Assembly (NCBI GenBank): GCA_964019055.1
Contig: OZ025214.1
Coordinates: 7,936,858 to 8,000,857 of the forward strand
From: Anthopleura xanthogrammica
Taxonomy: Eukaryota > Cnidaria > Anthozoa > Actiniaria > Actiniidae
DNA: 64,000 bases
Direction: 5' to 3'
Shown: piece by piece, positions 23,448 through 33,978 of the stretch
Position numbering within the stretch: position 1 is the stretch's first letter
How the letters are laid out: the number at the start of each line of letters is the position of its first letter
Notes under the pieces: generated by a model
What the model saw: only the letters and a program-made list of their open reading frames with translations
Told to the model about the DNA's origin: nothing
Database searches by the model: none
Made by a program: the position numbers and the translations under genes

Positions 23448-23780
23448 CGCTTTGACTTTTTGGAACTTTTTACCTTGAGTATTCATTTTTAGAATCAGTT
23501 TTTCTGACAGTTTTTCGTAGTACTATACTAGACTTCGAAGCATTAATTTGACCTCTCGAAAATTATGGTCTAACTGTAGGTTTTGACAGCGTTGTCATGG
23601 AAACGATAAATTTACATATTTTTTTGAAACCAATCAACAGTCTGTAATTAATACATATTTCACATCGTATATTTCATTAAATAATTGATGAGAATTACTA
23701 GAGAATAAAGTACTTTTGAAGCTACATATAACTGTTGAGTATTTGATTTGCTAGTGATTTCAAAATGGATATGATTAATA

Positions 23781-23926
23781 GGTAATAGAACTTCGTGTCG
23801 TGCAATTTTGGGCTGAAATCACACTCGTGATTAACAAATTGCACTCCCGCTACGCGGTCGTGCAATTTTGTAATCACTCGTGTGATTTCAGCCCAAATTG
23901 CACTCCACTCAGTTCTATTACCATTA
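23781..23926. repeat. Palindromic hairpin of the recombinase unit
   Basis: Near-perfect 146-bp palindrome with GC-rich centre CTCCCGCTACGCGG. Both strands can fold. A homologous hairpin with the identical core lies at 62092-62228 beside the related non-coding unit. Confidence 0.8.
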
Positions 23927-23928
23927 TG

Positions 23929-24191
23929 TATACGCCTATTTCAAAAAACGTTGTCGGTGGAAGATCTGAAATCTCTGACATCTGAGACCGAGTAACGCGC
24001 TGCAAAATGTAACATATTCACAGCCAAACAACGTAGCTGGCTTTTAGATTGGAATATGAAGCATGACCTTTGAGCTAGGAATGTAATTTTTCGTATTTTA
24101 GCTAGAAAACATAAAAGCACAAAAGTTCTGTTTAGTCTCAGATCGCCCATTTCAGATCTCCGACCCACAACATTTTTTGAAATAGGTGTAC
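23929..24191. mobile_element. MITE
   Basis: TIRs GTATACGCCTATTTCAAAAA / complement at 24191, with a second inverted block AGATCTGAAAT...ATTTCAGATCT. No coding. It abuts the hairpin of the recombinase unit, inside Harbinger 2. Confidence 0.65.
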
Positions 24192-24376
24192 AGTGGTCCT
24201 ATGCGAGTGATTGCACGTTAGAATTAGAAAAGAATTGCTCATTAAAATCTATTTAACTAAAAACAATAAAGCGACTTAGCGCGAAGAGTGCACGTGCGGT
24301 TTTCGCTGTAATTTGCATGTCTAAGGTCTACTAGTGTATATTTGCATCTCGAACGCTCTTGTGCGGAACAACTCTA

Positions 24377-24548
24377 ATGTATGGAGAAATGAAGAGTAAA
24401 AAACTAAAAAATAGGAGAAAATGTATAGCGATTAGACACTGATTTTCATTTGATATGGCCAAATGGCATAGGCTAAAAGATAACTGTACTTATTTTCTCT
24501 GTTAAAGCGATTGGAGGATATGAGCGGACTCTTTATTTCTCCATACAT
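24377..24548. mobile_element. MITE inside the right end of Harbinger 2
   Basis: The 14-bp ends ATGTATGGAGAAAT and ATTTCTCCATACAT are perfect inverted repeats. It interrupts the Harbinger 2 right TIR between the blocks matching 20010-20025 and 20000. Confidence 0.7.
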
Positions 24549-24643
24549 TTACGGTAATCGGCGGCCATGTTATCCTGATTACCCATGATGCATCATTTTC
24601 TTGAAAGGGCATGTTCCTGGGCTTCCTATACATAGTTCTAATG

Positions 24644-24789
24644 AACCTTGTTCGCTCGATCCGTACCGTAGGTTATAGACCGATTTTTTTCCACTGCCTT
24701 ATATCCCAAGTGCGTACCGCGCGAGCCATATAAAAAGTGGAAGGAAACTAGGAACCATAACTAACGGTACGGACCGAGCAAACGAGGTT
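24644..24789. mobile_element. Foldback/MITE
   Basis: Inverted ends AACCTTGTTCGCTCGATCCG and complement, about 33 bp with few mismatches, spaced by about 80 bp. Non-coding. Confidence 0.6.
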
Positions 24790-24884
24790 AATAACATATT
24801 TAATATATGACAAGGAATTGAGATAAAAAAGGGCGGAGTAACAAAAACTAAAATTTGCAGACGCATGTCACCAATCTCCATATC

Positions 24885-25475
24885 AGCAAAACCTCCCAAT
24901 GTCAGCAAAAAGATCCCGATATCAGCGCGCGCAAAAAAGGCCCAATATCAGCAAAAAATGTCCCTATAGAAGCCTCGCACCTTCACGTGATGGCAGCCAT
25001 GATAGGAGGCAGGAACAATGGAGTCTTCCCCCCTTGGAAACTGAATTCTTTCTCGTGTAAACCATATTAGGCCAGATTCAATTGTTCCTGCCTCCTGTCA
25101 AGGCTGTCATCACGTGACGGTGCAAAGCCGCTATATCAGCTAAGAGGTCCCAATATCACCAAAAAAGTCCCGATATCGGCAAAAAGATTCCCATATCAGG
25201 AGAAAGGTCCCAATATCAGCAAAAATGTCCTGATATCAGCCAAAAAGGTTTACCATTATCAAGCAAAAATGTCCCAATATCAGCAAAAATGTCCTGATAT
25301 CAGCCAAAAAGGTTTACCATTATCAAGCAAAAATGTCCCAATATCAGCAAAAAGGTCCCCATATCAGCAAAAAGCTCCCAATATCAGCAGAAAAGTCCAC
25401 ATATCGGCAAAAAGATCCCAATATCAGCAAAAATGTCCCCATATCAGCAAAAAGGTCCCGATAACAGGAAAATAC
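24885..25475. repeat. 19-20-bp tandem array split by a foldback
   Basis: Degenerate units of the form CCCAATATCAGCAAAAAGGT repeat across the region. A foldback element at about 24968-25135 (arms with TGATAGGAGGCAGGAACAAT and complement, bordered by CACGTGA) interrupts it. Open frames here are repeat artefacts. Confidence 0.8.
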
Positions 25476-25548
25476 GTTGCCGACTAGCACGGATATATGA
25501 AGCGATTTCTGATTGGCTCTAGACTTGTTCGATTCTAATACGATCTAT

Positions 25549-25750
25549 CACAGGTAGCCCAAGATATGGTTCTGTATAAATTAATACAACCAAACTGTCA
25601 GGAAACCACAAATCATGCAATAGAACATCGATATACAGTTAAGAAAATAATATATGATGAAATTTATTTTATTTTAAAGACATTTTACGATCTGCCATAC
25701 ATTCTCTCTCTATATATAGCAACTCAGAACCATAGCTTGGGCTACCTGTG
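25549..25750. mobile_element. MITE with CACAGGTAGCCCAAG ends
   Basis: CACAGGTAGCCCAAG at 25549 and CTTGGGCTACCTGTG ending at 25750 are inverted, with a further shared block ATGGTTCTG/CAGAACCAT. TAT lies on both sides and may be a 3-bp duplication. The same 15-mer ends the larger inverted repeat at 36051/36304 and occurs at 39151 and 45546. Confidence 0.7.
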
Positions 25751-26046
25751 TATCTATGATCGTTGGTCACCAACGGCTGACCTTTACTAGTAGATAAAGC
25801 TCCAATTCCATGTCGTTTTGTAACTCGCTTGTACTTGATTGTACAGTGTAACAGGGCCTTTCAGCAACCTGCAACGCTACATTTTCAAGCATTGCGAGAC
25901 AAATTACTGAGAAATTTGCACAGTGTAACAGGAAAAAAATCCATCATACTTAGGGGTTCTAATATTTTAGATAGGCAAACAGTAAATATTCGATTTGTAT
26001 AAATCTTTATTGGCGTTATTTTAAAACATTTGTAAGTTACGTGATT

Positions 26047-29000
26047 CTAAAGTACAGCTATTTTTTTCAGGTTAATTTCTACTAGTATTTCAAATACATT
26101 CTGTAAAACAGTCTTCATGGGGTCTGTGTCAGTTGCGCAAGTCACGTGTACATAGATGTGCTTGTCCTCTGGGATCAGCACCATGAATTGCTCTTTGACG
26201 TAAGACAATGCTTTCTCATAGTTAGGACCGCCTGAAATAGACCAATTTGATACACATCAATAAGAAATATACTCTAGGTCTATGCACCTTCTGTTGCAGA
26301 CGTTTTATGTTTACGTCTGCTTTCTTGAGTAGGGTTTTGTGTTCACCAATCAAAAAGTAGCCCTTTTTTTCGGAGCTAATTGATATGCACATATTTATTA
26401 TTCTGGCAAGTGATTTTTCGTCAAACATCCCGCATGCTCTATTTAGAGTAATATTCTATATTACTAGTCAGCCGCAGCAATGCATTCTGGGACAAGCATA
26501 TAACTTACCAATAGGAATAAGAAACAGAGAAAAATTTAATTTTTCTTTTTCTTTTTATCTTAATAGTTACAAACAAATCCGTGAAATACAAATTACTAAA
26601 TAACACAAAATAGTGCTAATTGAACAATAAAAATTTGCATAAAATTGTACTATTTAGAATAACTAATGTTTCACGGATATACTGTTTGCATTCTATTTGA
26701 GTTTTATTTATTGCTTATCAATTTATTTGTAGTTTTTGATGACCCAATGTTAGATTAGCTATGCTAAATTGGTTATTCGTCGTTAAATAAAGTTTATTAT
26801 TATTGTTGTTATTGTTATTGTTATTATTATTATTATTATTATTGTTATTGTTGTTATTATTATTATTATTATTATTAAAACCCGGGTCAAGTGCGCAGAC
26901 ATCATTGTGAGAGGAAAGCGAATCAAATAAAACGTCTGCGACGGAGGCTAAGGTCTATCTATAGACCCCTTACATCGCTTTGTGCGTGATCACTCAACCA
27001 GAATATCGAAAGTGGGCTATCGAAACTACGTCCGTCTTCAGTATTTTAGTCCGAAATATTAACCACTACGCTACAAGGACCAACCACGCTGGATAAGCAG
27101 TCGGACAATGAAATATAGGGCAAATGTGGGGGTCCAAGGGCGATATTTTCTTCTCTAAGGGAAAAGATGGACACCGTAAAGTAGGGCAAGCAGATTATGA
27201 TTGAAACTCATTGGAAATATACTTACCGTTGTAGTCTGGAAAGCACTCTGACAAATTTGATGTGTCTAATTTGTCCTTGAACAAGTCTTGCTTATTTAAA
27301 AACAGGATGAATTGAGTATTGGCTAAGTATTCGCAGTGGACTATTTCTTCAAATAAGTCCAAGTTGTCGCGCATAGCATTCTGAAAATAAGACAGAAATC
27401 GTGGAAATCATTTAGTTTTTCTATTCACAACTTTCACATTCCCATAATGCTTTGCGTTTTTGGGGGGGCAACAACGAGAAAAATCGTTAATATTGCCATG
27501 AAGATTGATAAAAATTGAAGAAAAAAACATCTCAAAACACTTATGCATCTATGATAGATTCTGTCAGAATTCACAAAAACCAGAAAGAAAGAAATTTGAA
27601 CAGGTTTAGGAGTAAAAGTCATGACATTTCTTGGTAAGTCGATACATTGTCTGTAACACCAAACGTTTCATTCTCCCATGTGTGTTGAATTAACTCTGAT
27701 TAAACTGATACTGGATTTTTCAATGATAATAGCAAACATACTCGACATCTGCAAGAAAAGTTTTGAATTTTCAAATTGTTTTGCTATTGTTGCCCCCCAA
27801 AAACGCAAAGTATTATGGGAATGTGAAAGTGGTGAATAACAAACGTGCTTCTCAGTAGTACTCAAGTACTTCTTGAGCGCTACTTACTCCACAGAACTTG
27901 TTTCTTTCGATCCAACGATTACAAAGCCTGTCGCATGATACTGAATAATTAATTCCGATAATCGATTGTCGGGGAATGAAATAAGGTGTCTTGTAAATCA
28001 CCACTTTCAATACATGGGTTCACTCGTCAAACACAAAGCAATCAGTCGCGGCTTCAAGGAACGAATTTGAATACTCCTTTGAAACTACCTTGGAGCTTCG
28101 ATTGAATGCTTTTTCTGTGGCCAGTGAAGCTATGTATTGAAAATGGCGAAATGGTAAGTAGACTAACAGAGGTCAGTAGATCTTATTCCAAGTTAACAAC
28201 TCACAATTGACTCGTCTTCTTCCAGGACTTCGTCGTAGCTACTGAGGGATGCAAAGAACACAACAGCCGTGACCCTATCAAAGAAATGAATCCACTTTTT
28301 CCGTTGACTCTTCTGACCTTCCACATCAATAACCCTGCAACCACGTAAGGAATCATTAGATAGTGAGCTCGCGATGCGTAACCGTTGCCAAAAACTGGCT
28401 TTCATTAAGCTTTTTTCATGCCACCATTAACGTTTTTTACACAACTTCCAGTCATCCTTTTCTCTTTCCTTTTTGCCTCTTTTCACTTTTCCATTTCTTT
28501 TCATAGCATTTTCTATCTATATTTGCTTGATCACTCGAAAGTTTTAACTCTTCGACAACCACACACACACAACCTTACATCATCTTCTTGTAATGTATAT
28601 TGAACTTGTAAATTCAGATGTAATACATATATATTTTTCTATCATATTGTATTTTTATGTAATATCTAAAAATGTGTGTGAATAAATAAAAGTCTAAAAG
28701 TCACGTTCGGGGGTAAGGGGGTAGGGGGCTGGACCTTCTCTGGGTGGACATCAATCGAAATGTTTCCATGACATTGTCAAGATACACACATTGATGTCAT
28801 GAAAAAGCTTTAATTAACGTCTATGAAAAGCGACAATAGTCCCCTTCACAGTTCCCTGTACCATCTTGAAAGGTAGCGGTTCCCTTGCATCGAAGCGAGA
28901 CAACGGTGAGTTTGCAATGATAGAGACATAGGTGTTAAAAAAGGTCTCTATCATTGCAAGCTCACCGTTCGTCTTGCTTCGATGCAAAGGCACGGCTACC

Positions 29001-32000
29001 TTTCAAGATGGCGCAAGGAACTGTGAAGGGGAGTACTGTACAATTTCGCGCCAGTTATTCAGAAAAACTGTAAAGTACAATCGAGGTTATTTACCTATAA
29101 CAGTACTCATTGACTTTAATATTTTTTTCCACCACTCCTTGCGTTCTATTTCGTACTCGTAGTATATCTTTCGATTCAGGAATATAATCTTCTTTGGCTA
29201 TTCGTTCAATTTCTGCAAAGAAACTATGAATAACCGAAGCTATTAGGCAACGAAGCCACAGGGTGCCCAAAAAAATAACACAAAACAAACAAACAAAATA
29301 GAGAAGAGGTGTTTTCCCTTTCCCACTTCACCACAATAGAATAACTTCTTATTCCTGAAGTTATTGAAAAAGAAGAATTTTTTTAAATGGATCTACAATA
29401 ACAATAGTACAGTAAGTCCCAGAGGTGTGGGCCGGCGCGCTGGGATGGGGGTTGCGCGCAAGCTGCCAACAAATAACTAACTCGATCTGTATCCATTGAT
29501 CCATTTAGTCACAAAATCTTTTCTCTAAAACATCATGGGTCGACCTAGTTTTTTCAAGCATTTCGGTTTTCCTTGTCAAAAAGGCATACGGTTGATATAA
29601 TATTTAAGTTTTGGCCTTCTACTTACTATTGTGATGTCTCATCGATGTGATATCGTGTACGCTTTTTGAAGCATTCCTTAACACATGGCTGCTGCCAGAA
29701 TGTCGTTATGACTTCAGTCTTTCCGACTGGCGTAAAGACGGAATTGCCATTATTATCGCATCCAGTCTTTGACTGGGCTTTACATTCCTCAGCAAATACC
29801 TTGTAAGCAAAAGGAATGTCATAAATAAGAGGTGGCAAAGACCACATTTGGATAAAAACACAGAGATACTCTCAGCCAATGAAAGTTTATGATCATCATT
29901 AATCTCGGTCCCTTTATAGCTAGTTCCCTGCGCCATCTTGAAAGGTAGCCATGCCTTTGCATCGAAGCAAGACTTGAGTTGACTTTGCACTGATAGAGAC
30001 ATGAATAATTGAATAATTGTCTACTGAAGGTGTTAAAAAAGGTCTCTATCCTGCAAGGTCACCTCATGTCTCACTTTAATGCAAAGACACTGCTACCATT
30101 CAAGATGGCGCAGAGGGAACTGTGAAGGGGAATATTGTTTTGGTGTAGCAGTCTGTGTGATATCCCTATAACATTTCGGTGTGAGCAAAGGAAATGTTCG
30201 GTGATTGTCTGATCCTCAAAGGATGAGGGAAATACGCCATCGGAGAATACCTGTTCCTTATTTACCACAGGAAGCCCAATTAATATTATAATTTATGAGA
30301 AAATGTTCAGAAAAAAGGCTATTAAAAGTATGTCCTGGCCAGTACTGCAAGCATGGACATAAACGGACTAAATAAAATAAAGAGTGATTTACCTTGACAT
30401 TCCGGATGTATTAAAGGTATTTATTTAAAGGTCTTAAAACAATGTACTGATTAGACAATACAATTCCAAACAAAAAATCGTCAAAAAAATATATTTTGGG
30501 TTAGTGAGCTGAGTTGTTTACTAAAGGCGTTTTTATTTACCTTTGCGTCTTCGCCGTCAAATTGCAGACCCTCTTGATCAACTGCCAGTACGATTTTACA
30601 GATGTTTTCATAAATGTTTTGGAATATGATGGGACGAAATTCCATCCTCTCTCGCTCGGTGTATCCATTATCGTACACGATCTTTAGTTGTTTTATGAAA
30701 GTACTTTTACCTGAGCCGCCAGAACCTAGATTAATGACAGAACCAAACAACAGACGTTTAGACGGAGAGAAGTTAACAGGATGAGAAATAGAATAGAAAA
30801 TGAAATAATAAAACGATTAAAAACGATAAACAAATGATAGAAGAAAACAAGAGAGGGAAAGGAAACGAAAGGAAAAGACAGGAAAACCAAGAGTAATAGA
30901 AGAAAAATGAATGGAAATAGTCCTATTTCTCGTTCGGTAAATACCGCTGTGTTTCTTGACTACAGACTTTAAATATAGAGTGGTCAAGTGTTCACGTCAC
31001 GTTGCCTTGACGACGAAAATCTAAAAATTTCGTCGTCAAGGCAACGCGACGTAACACTTGACGACTCTATTTGTACATTTTTATCCTCGTTTACAGCGCG
31101 ACGAGCTAAAGTACGACCACATTTTCATGACTTCCATGCACGGGCTTTTCGGTGCGAAGCTGTCTGTGTTTACCAAATAAGGCGTGTAAAACCTCGTTTG
31201 GCAACAAAAATCCTGTGCATAGAAGTATGCGAATACATTAAATGTGGGAATAGCTGACTTGTTACGACGCAAAAAAAACCCAGCGTTTTGCATTGAATGC
31301 GAAAATGGAGTATCAAAAATATAAGAAAAAAAGGAAAAGCAAAGGGAACCCAAAAATAGTTCAAATAATTATTGCATGTGTAACGGGATATGGGATTTCC
31401 AAATTTACCGGTTGACCCTAGCCTTCAAATGGCTTAAGTAGTGTTACGTTGACGAAAACGTTCGGGCGATGTTATCGGTTTGCCGTTCAAATTTACTGAC
31501 TTTAGCACGAAATATCAAATTGATTTATTTACTTCGTTCTCTAAGTAACACTAAAACCTGACTTTTTTTAAATCGATGAATCACTTTGAATTAGTCAAAT
31601 GATCAAATTTCTTCAGTACGATCTGAATGTTTTTGATCGACGGAAGCAAAAGTTAACCCCAGACGTCTAGGGTTGTATCACGTACAGATAATGCGTTTTA
31701 GGTCGCTTGCTTTAGGAGATTAAAAAGACAAGCCGGAAAATAGCAAGATGATGACGTAACATGCGATCACCCCTCCCCTCCCCAAGAGCTTCAGCTAACC
31801 TTTTTTTGTCTTACACTTCGGGAATTGTTATCTAAAACAGCCAGACAGGCACATCTGATTAAAAAAAACCCACACACACATAATAAAGGCAGCAAGCTTG
31901 GTTGATAACCTCACTTTAAGCGACTGATCGATAACATTTTGTATGGGATTTCAAAAATGACCCAAAATCACTTGTTATTTCATAAAAAATATTGTTTTCC

Positions 32001-33978
32001 GTTCTCTTATGTTAATTTTTTTTCTAGACGAAGAGATATCGTCAATGACAAAGGCACAGTAGGAGAATAGGATATCTAATCAACAAGGAACAAAACAAAG
32101 GCTTGAAAACCTACTTAGTAAAAACACTATCTAAAAAAGACAATTTAGGTCAGGCTCCTGCTATGAAAGCAAAGTCCTTTTTCAGTAACTTTTTAAACAA
32201 AACAAAATTTAGCAATATTTCGATAAGAAATGATTAGAGTTTGTCGTTTATCAACATATGGCTCACAAAGGACTCCCAGCTCAGCGGACCGTTTCGTGCT
32301 GAAAGCGAATATTGTGAAGTTTTGATAATTGATTATTTGAATAAATAATAAACAAATGTAGACAGACGAACATCATTAATCAATGTCTGGGAAAATACGA
32401 CTAAAAAGTTTGGAAAATCCATTTGATCAAAGTCGGGGAAAATACGTCTAAAAAACTTGTAAAATCCATTTGAATGGATTTTTAAAAGCGAAAAAATTAA
32501 GAATTTTTTCAAGACAAATGAATTTAAACAATCGAAAGAAGAGTGATGTTAATGAGGTAAGTCGTCCAGGCAGTTTCGATAGCAATTATAATGGTATTGA
32601 AACTAAACCTTCGTATCAAACCAAGAGAACTTTCTAAAGCGACTATTGCTTAACATAACAATGGTTCGACCCTGATACGAGATTATCGTTAGCTGCAAGA
32701 TGGGAAATCACTATCTACAAGGGCCACGCGTCTATAGTATGGATAAGAGGTCAGGCCTGACTAGTAGATAAAAAGATTATTTCAAGTCTGGCGTTCGTTT
32801 AGTGGCAAGTAAAATGCCGTTTGACGTCAAAACACATATGGAAAACAAAAACCATTTTAAAATGATTATTAAAATGATCTGATCATGATTATTAATTGGT
32901 ATTGGGTTTCCTGTGGTGTGTCAGTAATAATGACATTTCCTTACTGTGACCCCACGCGCGCTGTTTCATGAATAACATTAATATCTGATATTACAAGATT
33001 ATATAGCTTTACTATAATAACATCTTAAGTAGCGAATAAAAACTAGAAAATTCTGTATTCAGTTTTTCACTTAGTCTTATTCCTAATGGTTATGCTAAAT
33101 GTTTTGACATACTAAAACCAGCAATTCCTTGGACAACTACATGTTTTATGACAGATGTTATATAACAAATATATAGAAGGCACCTACAACTCAACAGATG
33201 TACTTAGGGTATATAACAATATTTCTGGATGGAACGAATACACTAGCTTTTCTCTGAATAAACTGTATAGTATCAGATCGTAGGAAATGATTACCAAATG
33301 GAAAGCTTAGGTTGTTTGAGACACTTTGAAAAAATTTCCCCTGAAGCAAAGATCTTTAAAATCTTAAACATTTTACGCGCGCTCTCTTTCTTTATGGAAA
33401 TTTAAAACCGTCAAAAAAATCCCATCGAAAATCATTAATATGGCTTTTACAGTTTGAAAATGACGGCCGTTTGTAGTACTTGTCACTTGATTCTTAGTAA
33501 TTTACAACATTGCTGTTAAATCTAACTACAGTACCTTAACTTGACGAGGCTCAGCCACGATTTGGATCATGTCGAATTGTAAACATAGAGTAATCTCGAT
33601 ACTCTTAATAAAAACCAGTAATTTCTAAACTAAAAACACCCCTCGGATCAAACCCAGAGAACGGTCATTTGTCTCCATAATCAATCACAAATGGAACTCT
33701 GATAATTGAGCAAGAACGACGGAAACTATCGGAAGAAGCCTACATATATTATAATTTGGCTACAGCGGAATTTGAGACTCAAACGGTCTTTACAAGCACA
33801 AGTTAAGTGTAATAGGAAAAAAACACATCGATTGCTCACCTAGTGTCAAGATTTGGATCTCTTGTTCTCGCTCTTCTCGCTCCTTATCAAGCAGAGCGTC
33901 GATGTGTTGGCTTCGCTTGTAAGCCGCTTTGAGCTCGCTTGGTTTGAGGTTGGATTCAGATCTCATCAACTCAGCCAT
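26047..33978 (-). CDS. Heterotrimeric G-protein alpha subunit, divergent
   Basis: Seven minus-strand exons with GT-AG borders and matching phases: 33978-33840, 30725-30541, 29799-29627, 29223-29095, 28334-28205, 27380-27227, 26231-26047 (stop); 364 aa, a normal length. It binds GTP and couples membrane receptors to effectors. Visible motifs are P-loop GSGGSGKST (47-55; usually GAGESGKST), [10 protein letters not shown], switch I RNRTQG with catalytic Arg190 and Thr193, switch [14 protein letters not shown] (212-223; usually DVGGQRSERRKW) with catalytic Gln216 kept, NKQD (281-284) and TCATDT (334-339). The start ATG follows an in-frame stop. The N-terminus [10 protein letters not shown] lacks Gly2 and Cys, so there is no obvious myristoylation or palmitoylation unless another exon exists upstream. 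The tail LKKIAVL matches none of the Gi, Gs, Gq or G12 ends. Subclass not assigned. Confidence 0.9.
26796..26877. repeat. (ATT/GTT)n microsatellite in last G-alpha intron
   Basis: Imperfect TTATTATTG repeats of about 80 bp between exons 6 and 7. Confidence 0.85.
26968..27025. mobile_element. Solo terminal repeat of the 43622 MITE family
   Basis: GCTTTGTGCGTGATCACTCA plus CCAGAATATCGAAAGTGGGC match the right end of the MITE at 43622-43796. The other end is not seen here. Confidence 0.5.
27423..27837. mobile_element. MITE in G-alpha intron 5
   Basis: Inverted ends (ATTCACAACTTTCACATTCC at left; complement to 27837) extend over about 45 bp to a CCCCCAAAAACGCAAAG block. It shares its interior with the opposite-orientation copy at 45587-46155. 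It lies between coding exons 5 and 6. A short partial copy is at about 38100-38165. Confidence 0.75.
28835..29036. mobile_element. MITE with long TIRs in G-alpha intron 4
   Basis: AATAGTCCCCTTCACAGTTC at left and its complement at right. Arms of about 95 bp include ATCTTGAAAGGTAGC and GGTCTCTATCATTGCAA. The second copy is at 29905-30134 and a half copy at 54460-54503. Confidence 0.75.
29905..30134. mobile_element. Second copy of the 28835 MITE, G-alpha intron 2
   Basis: Ends GGTCCCTTTATAGCTAG / GAACTGTGAAGGGG with internal GCGCCATCTTGAAAGGTAGC and complement. It is more diverged than the 28835 copy. It lies upstream of exon 3 on the minus strand. Confidence 0.7.
30975..31070. repeat. 96-bp palindrome in G-alpha intron 1
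   Basis: Near-perfect palindrome: ATAGAGTGGTCAAGTGTT...AACACTTGACGACTCTAT, centre CGTCGTCAAGGC / GCCTTGACGACG around AAAATCTAAAAATTT. Non-coding; a foldback element or cruciform-prone sequence. Confidence 0.75.
31071..33839. other. Large first intron of the G-alpha gene
   Basis: No exon-like block or named repeat is seen. AT-rich intronic sequence separates exon 1 (33840-33978) from exon 2. Confidence 0.5.

Larger units (their letters stand above)
21579..23926. mobile_element. TIR + hairpin unit carrying a tyrosine recombinase
   Basis: The inverted repeats TCATATCCATTTTGAAATCA (21579) and its complement (to 23774) are each bordered by TTAA (21575-21578, 23775-23778). About 5 bp further right begins a palindrome (23781-23926): arms GGTAATAGAAC...GTTCTATTACC, with CTGAAATCACACTCGTG and its complement inside, and a core CTCCCGCTACGCGGTCGTG. 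The non-coding unit at 61739-62229 has the same TIRs followed by the same hairpin, so the hairpin belongs to the unit. The single intact gene is the 539-codon recombinase. The unit sits inside Harbinger 2. Cryptons, the closest coding match, are usually described without TIRs. Confidence 0.7.
19956..24610. mobile_element. PIF/Harbinger transposon 2 (4.65 kb, composite)
   Basis: Inverted repeats start GCCCTTTCAAG at 19956 and end at 24610. They extend about 170 bp inwards (shared blocks ATCATGGGTAATCAGGATAA, GTTGTTCCGCACAAGAG and AGAGTGCACGTGCGGTTTTC). The right repeat is interrupted by a 172-bp MITE (24377-24548). Inside are an accessory gene on the minus strand, an internally deleted transposase on the plus strand, and later insertions: the tyrosine-recombinase unit (21579-23926) and a MITE (23929-24191). 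Without those inserts it would be close in size to an internally deleted Harbinger. It shares layout with Harbinger 1, but its ends are unrelated. Confidence 0.8.

Noticed and set aside
24890..25475. CRISPR-like array of short repeats
   Set aside because: Units are contiguous and degenerate without unique spacers, and the genome is eukaryotic; it is a simple minisatellite.
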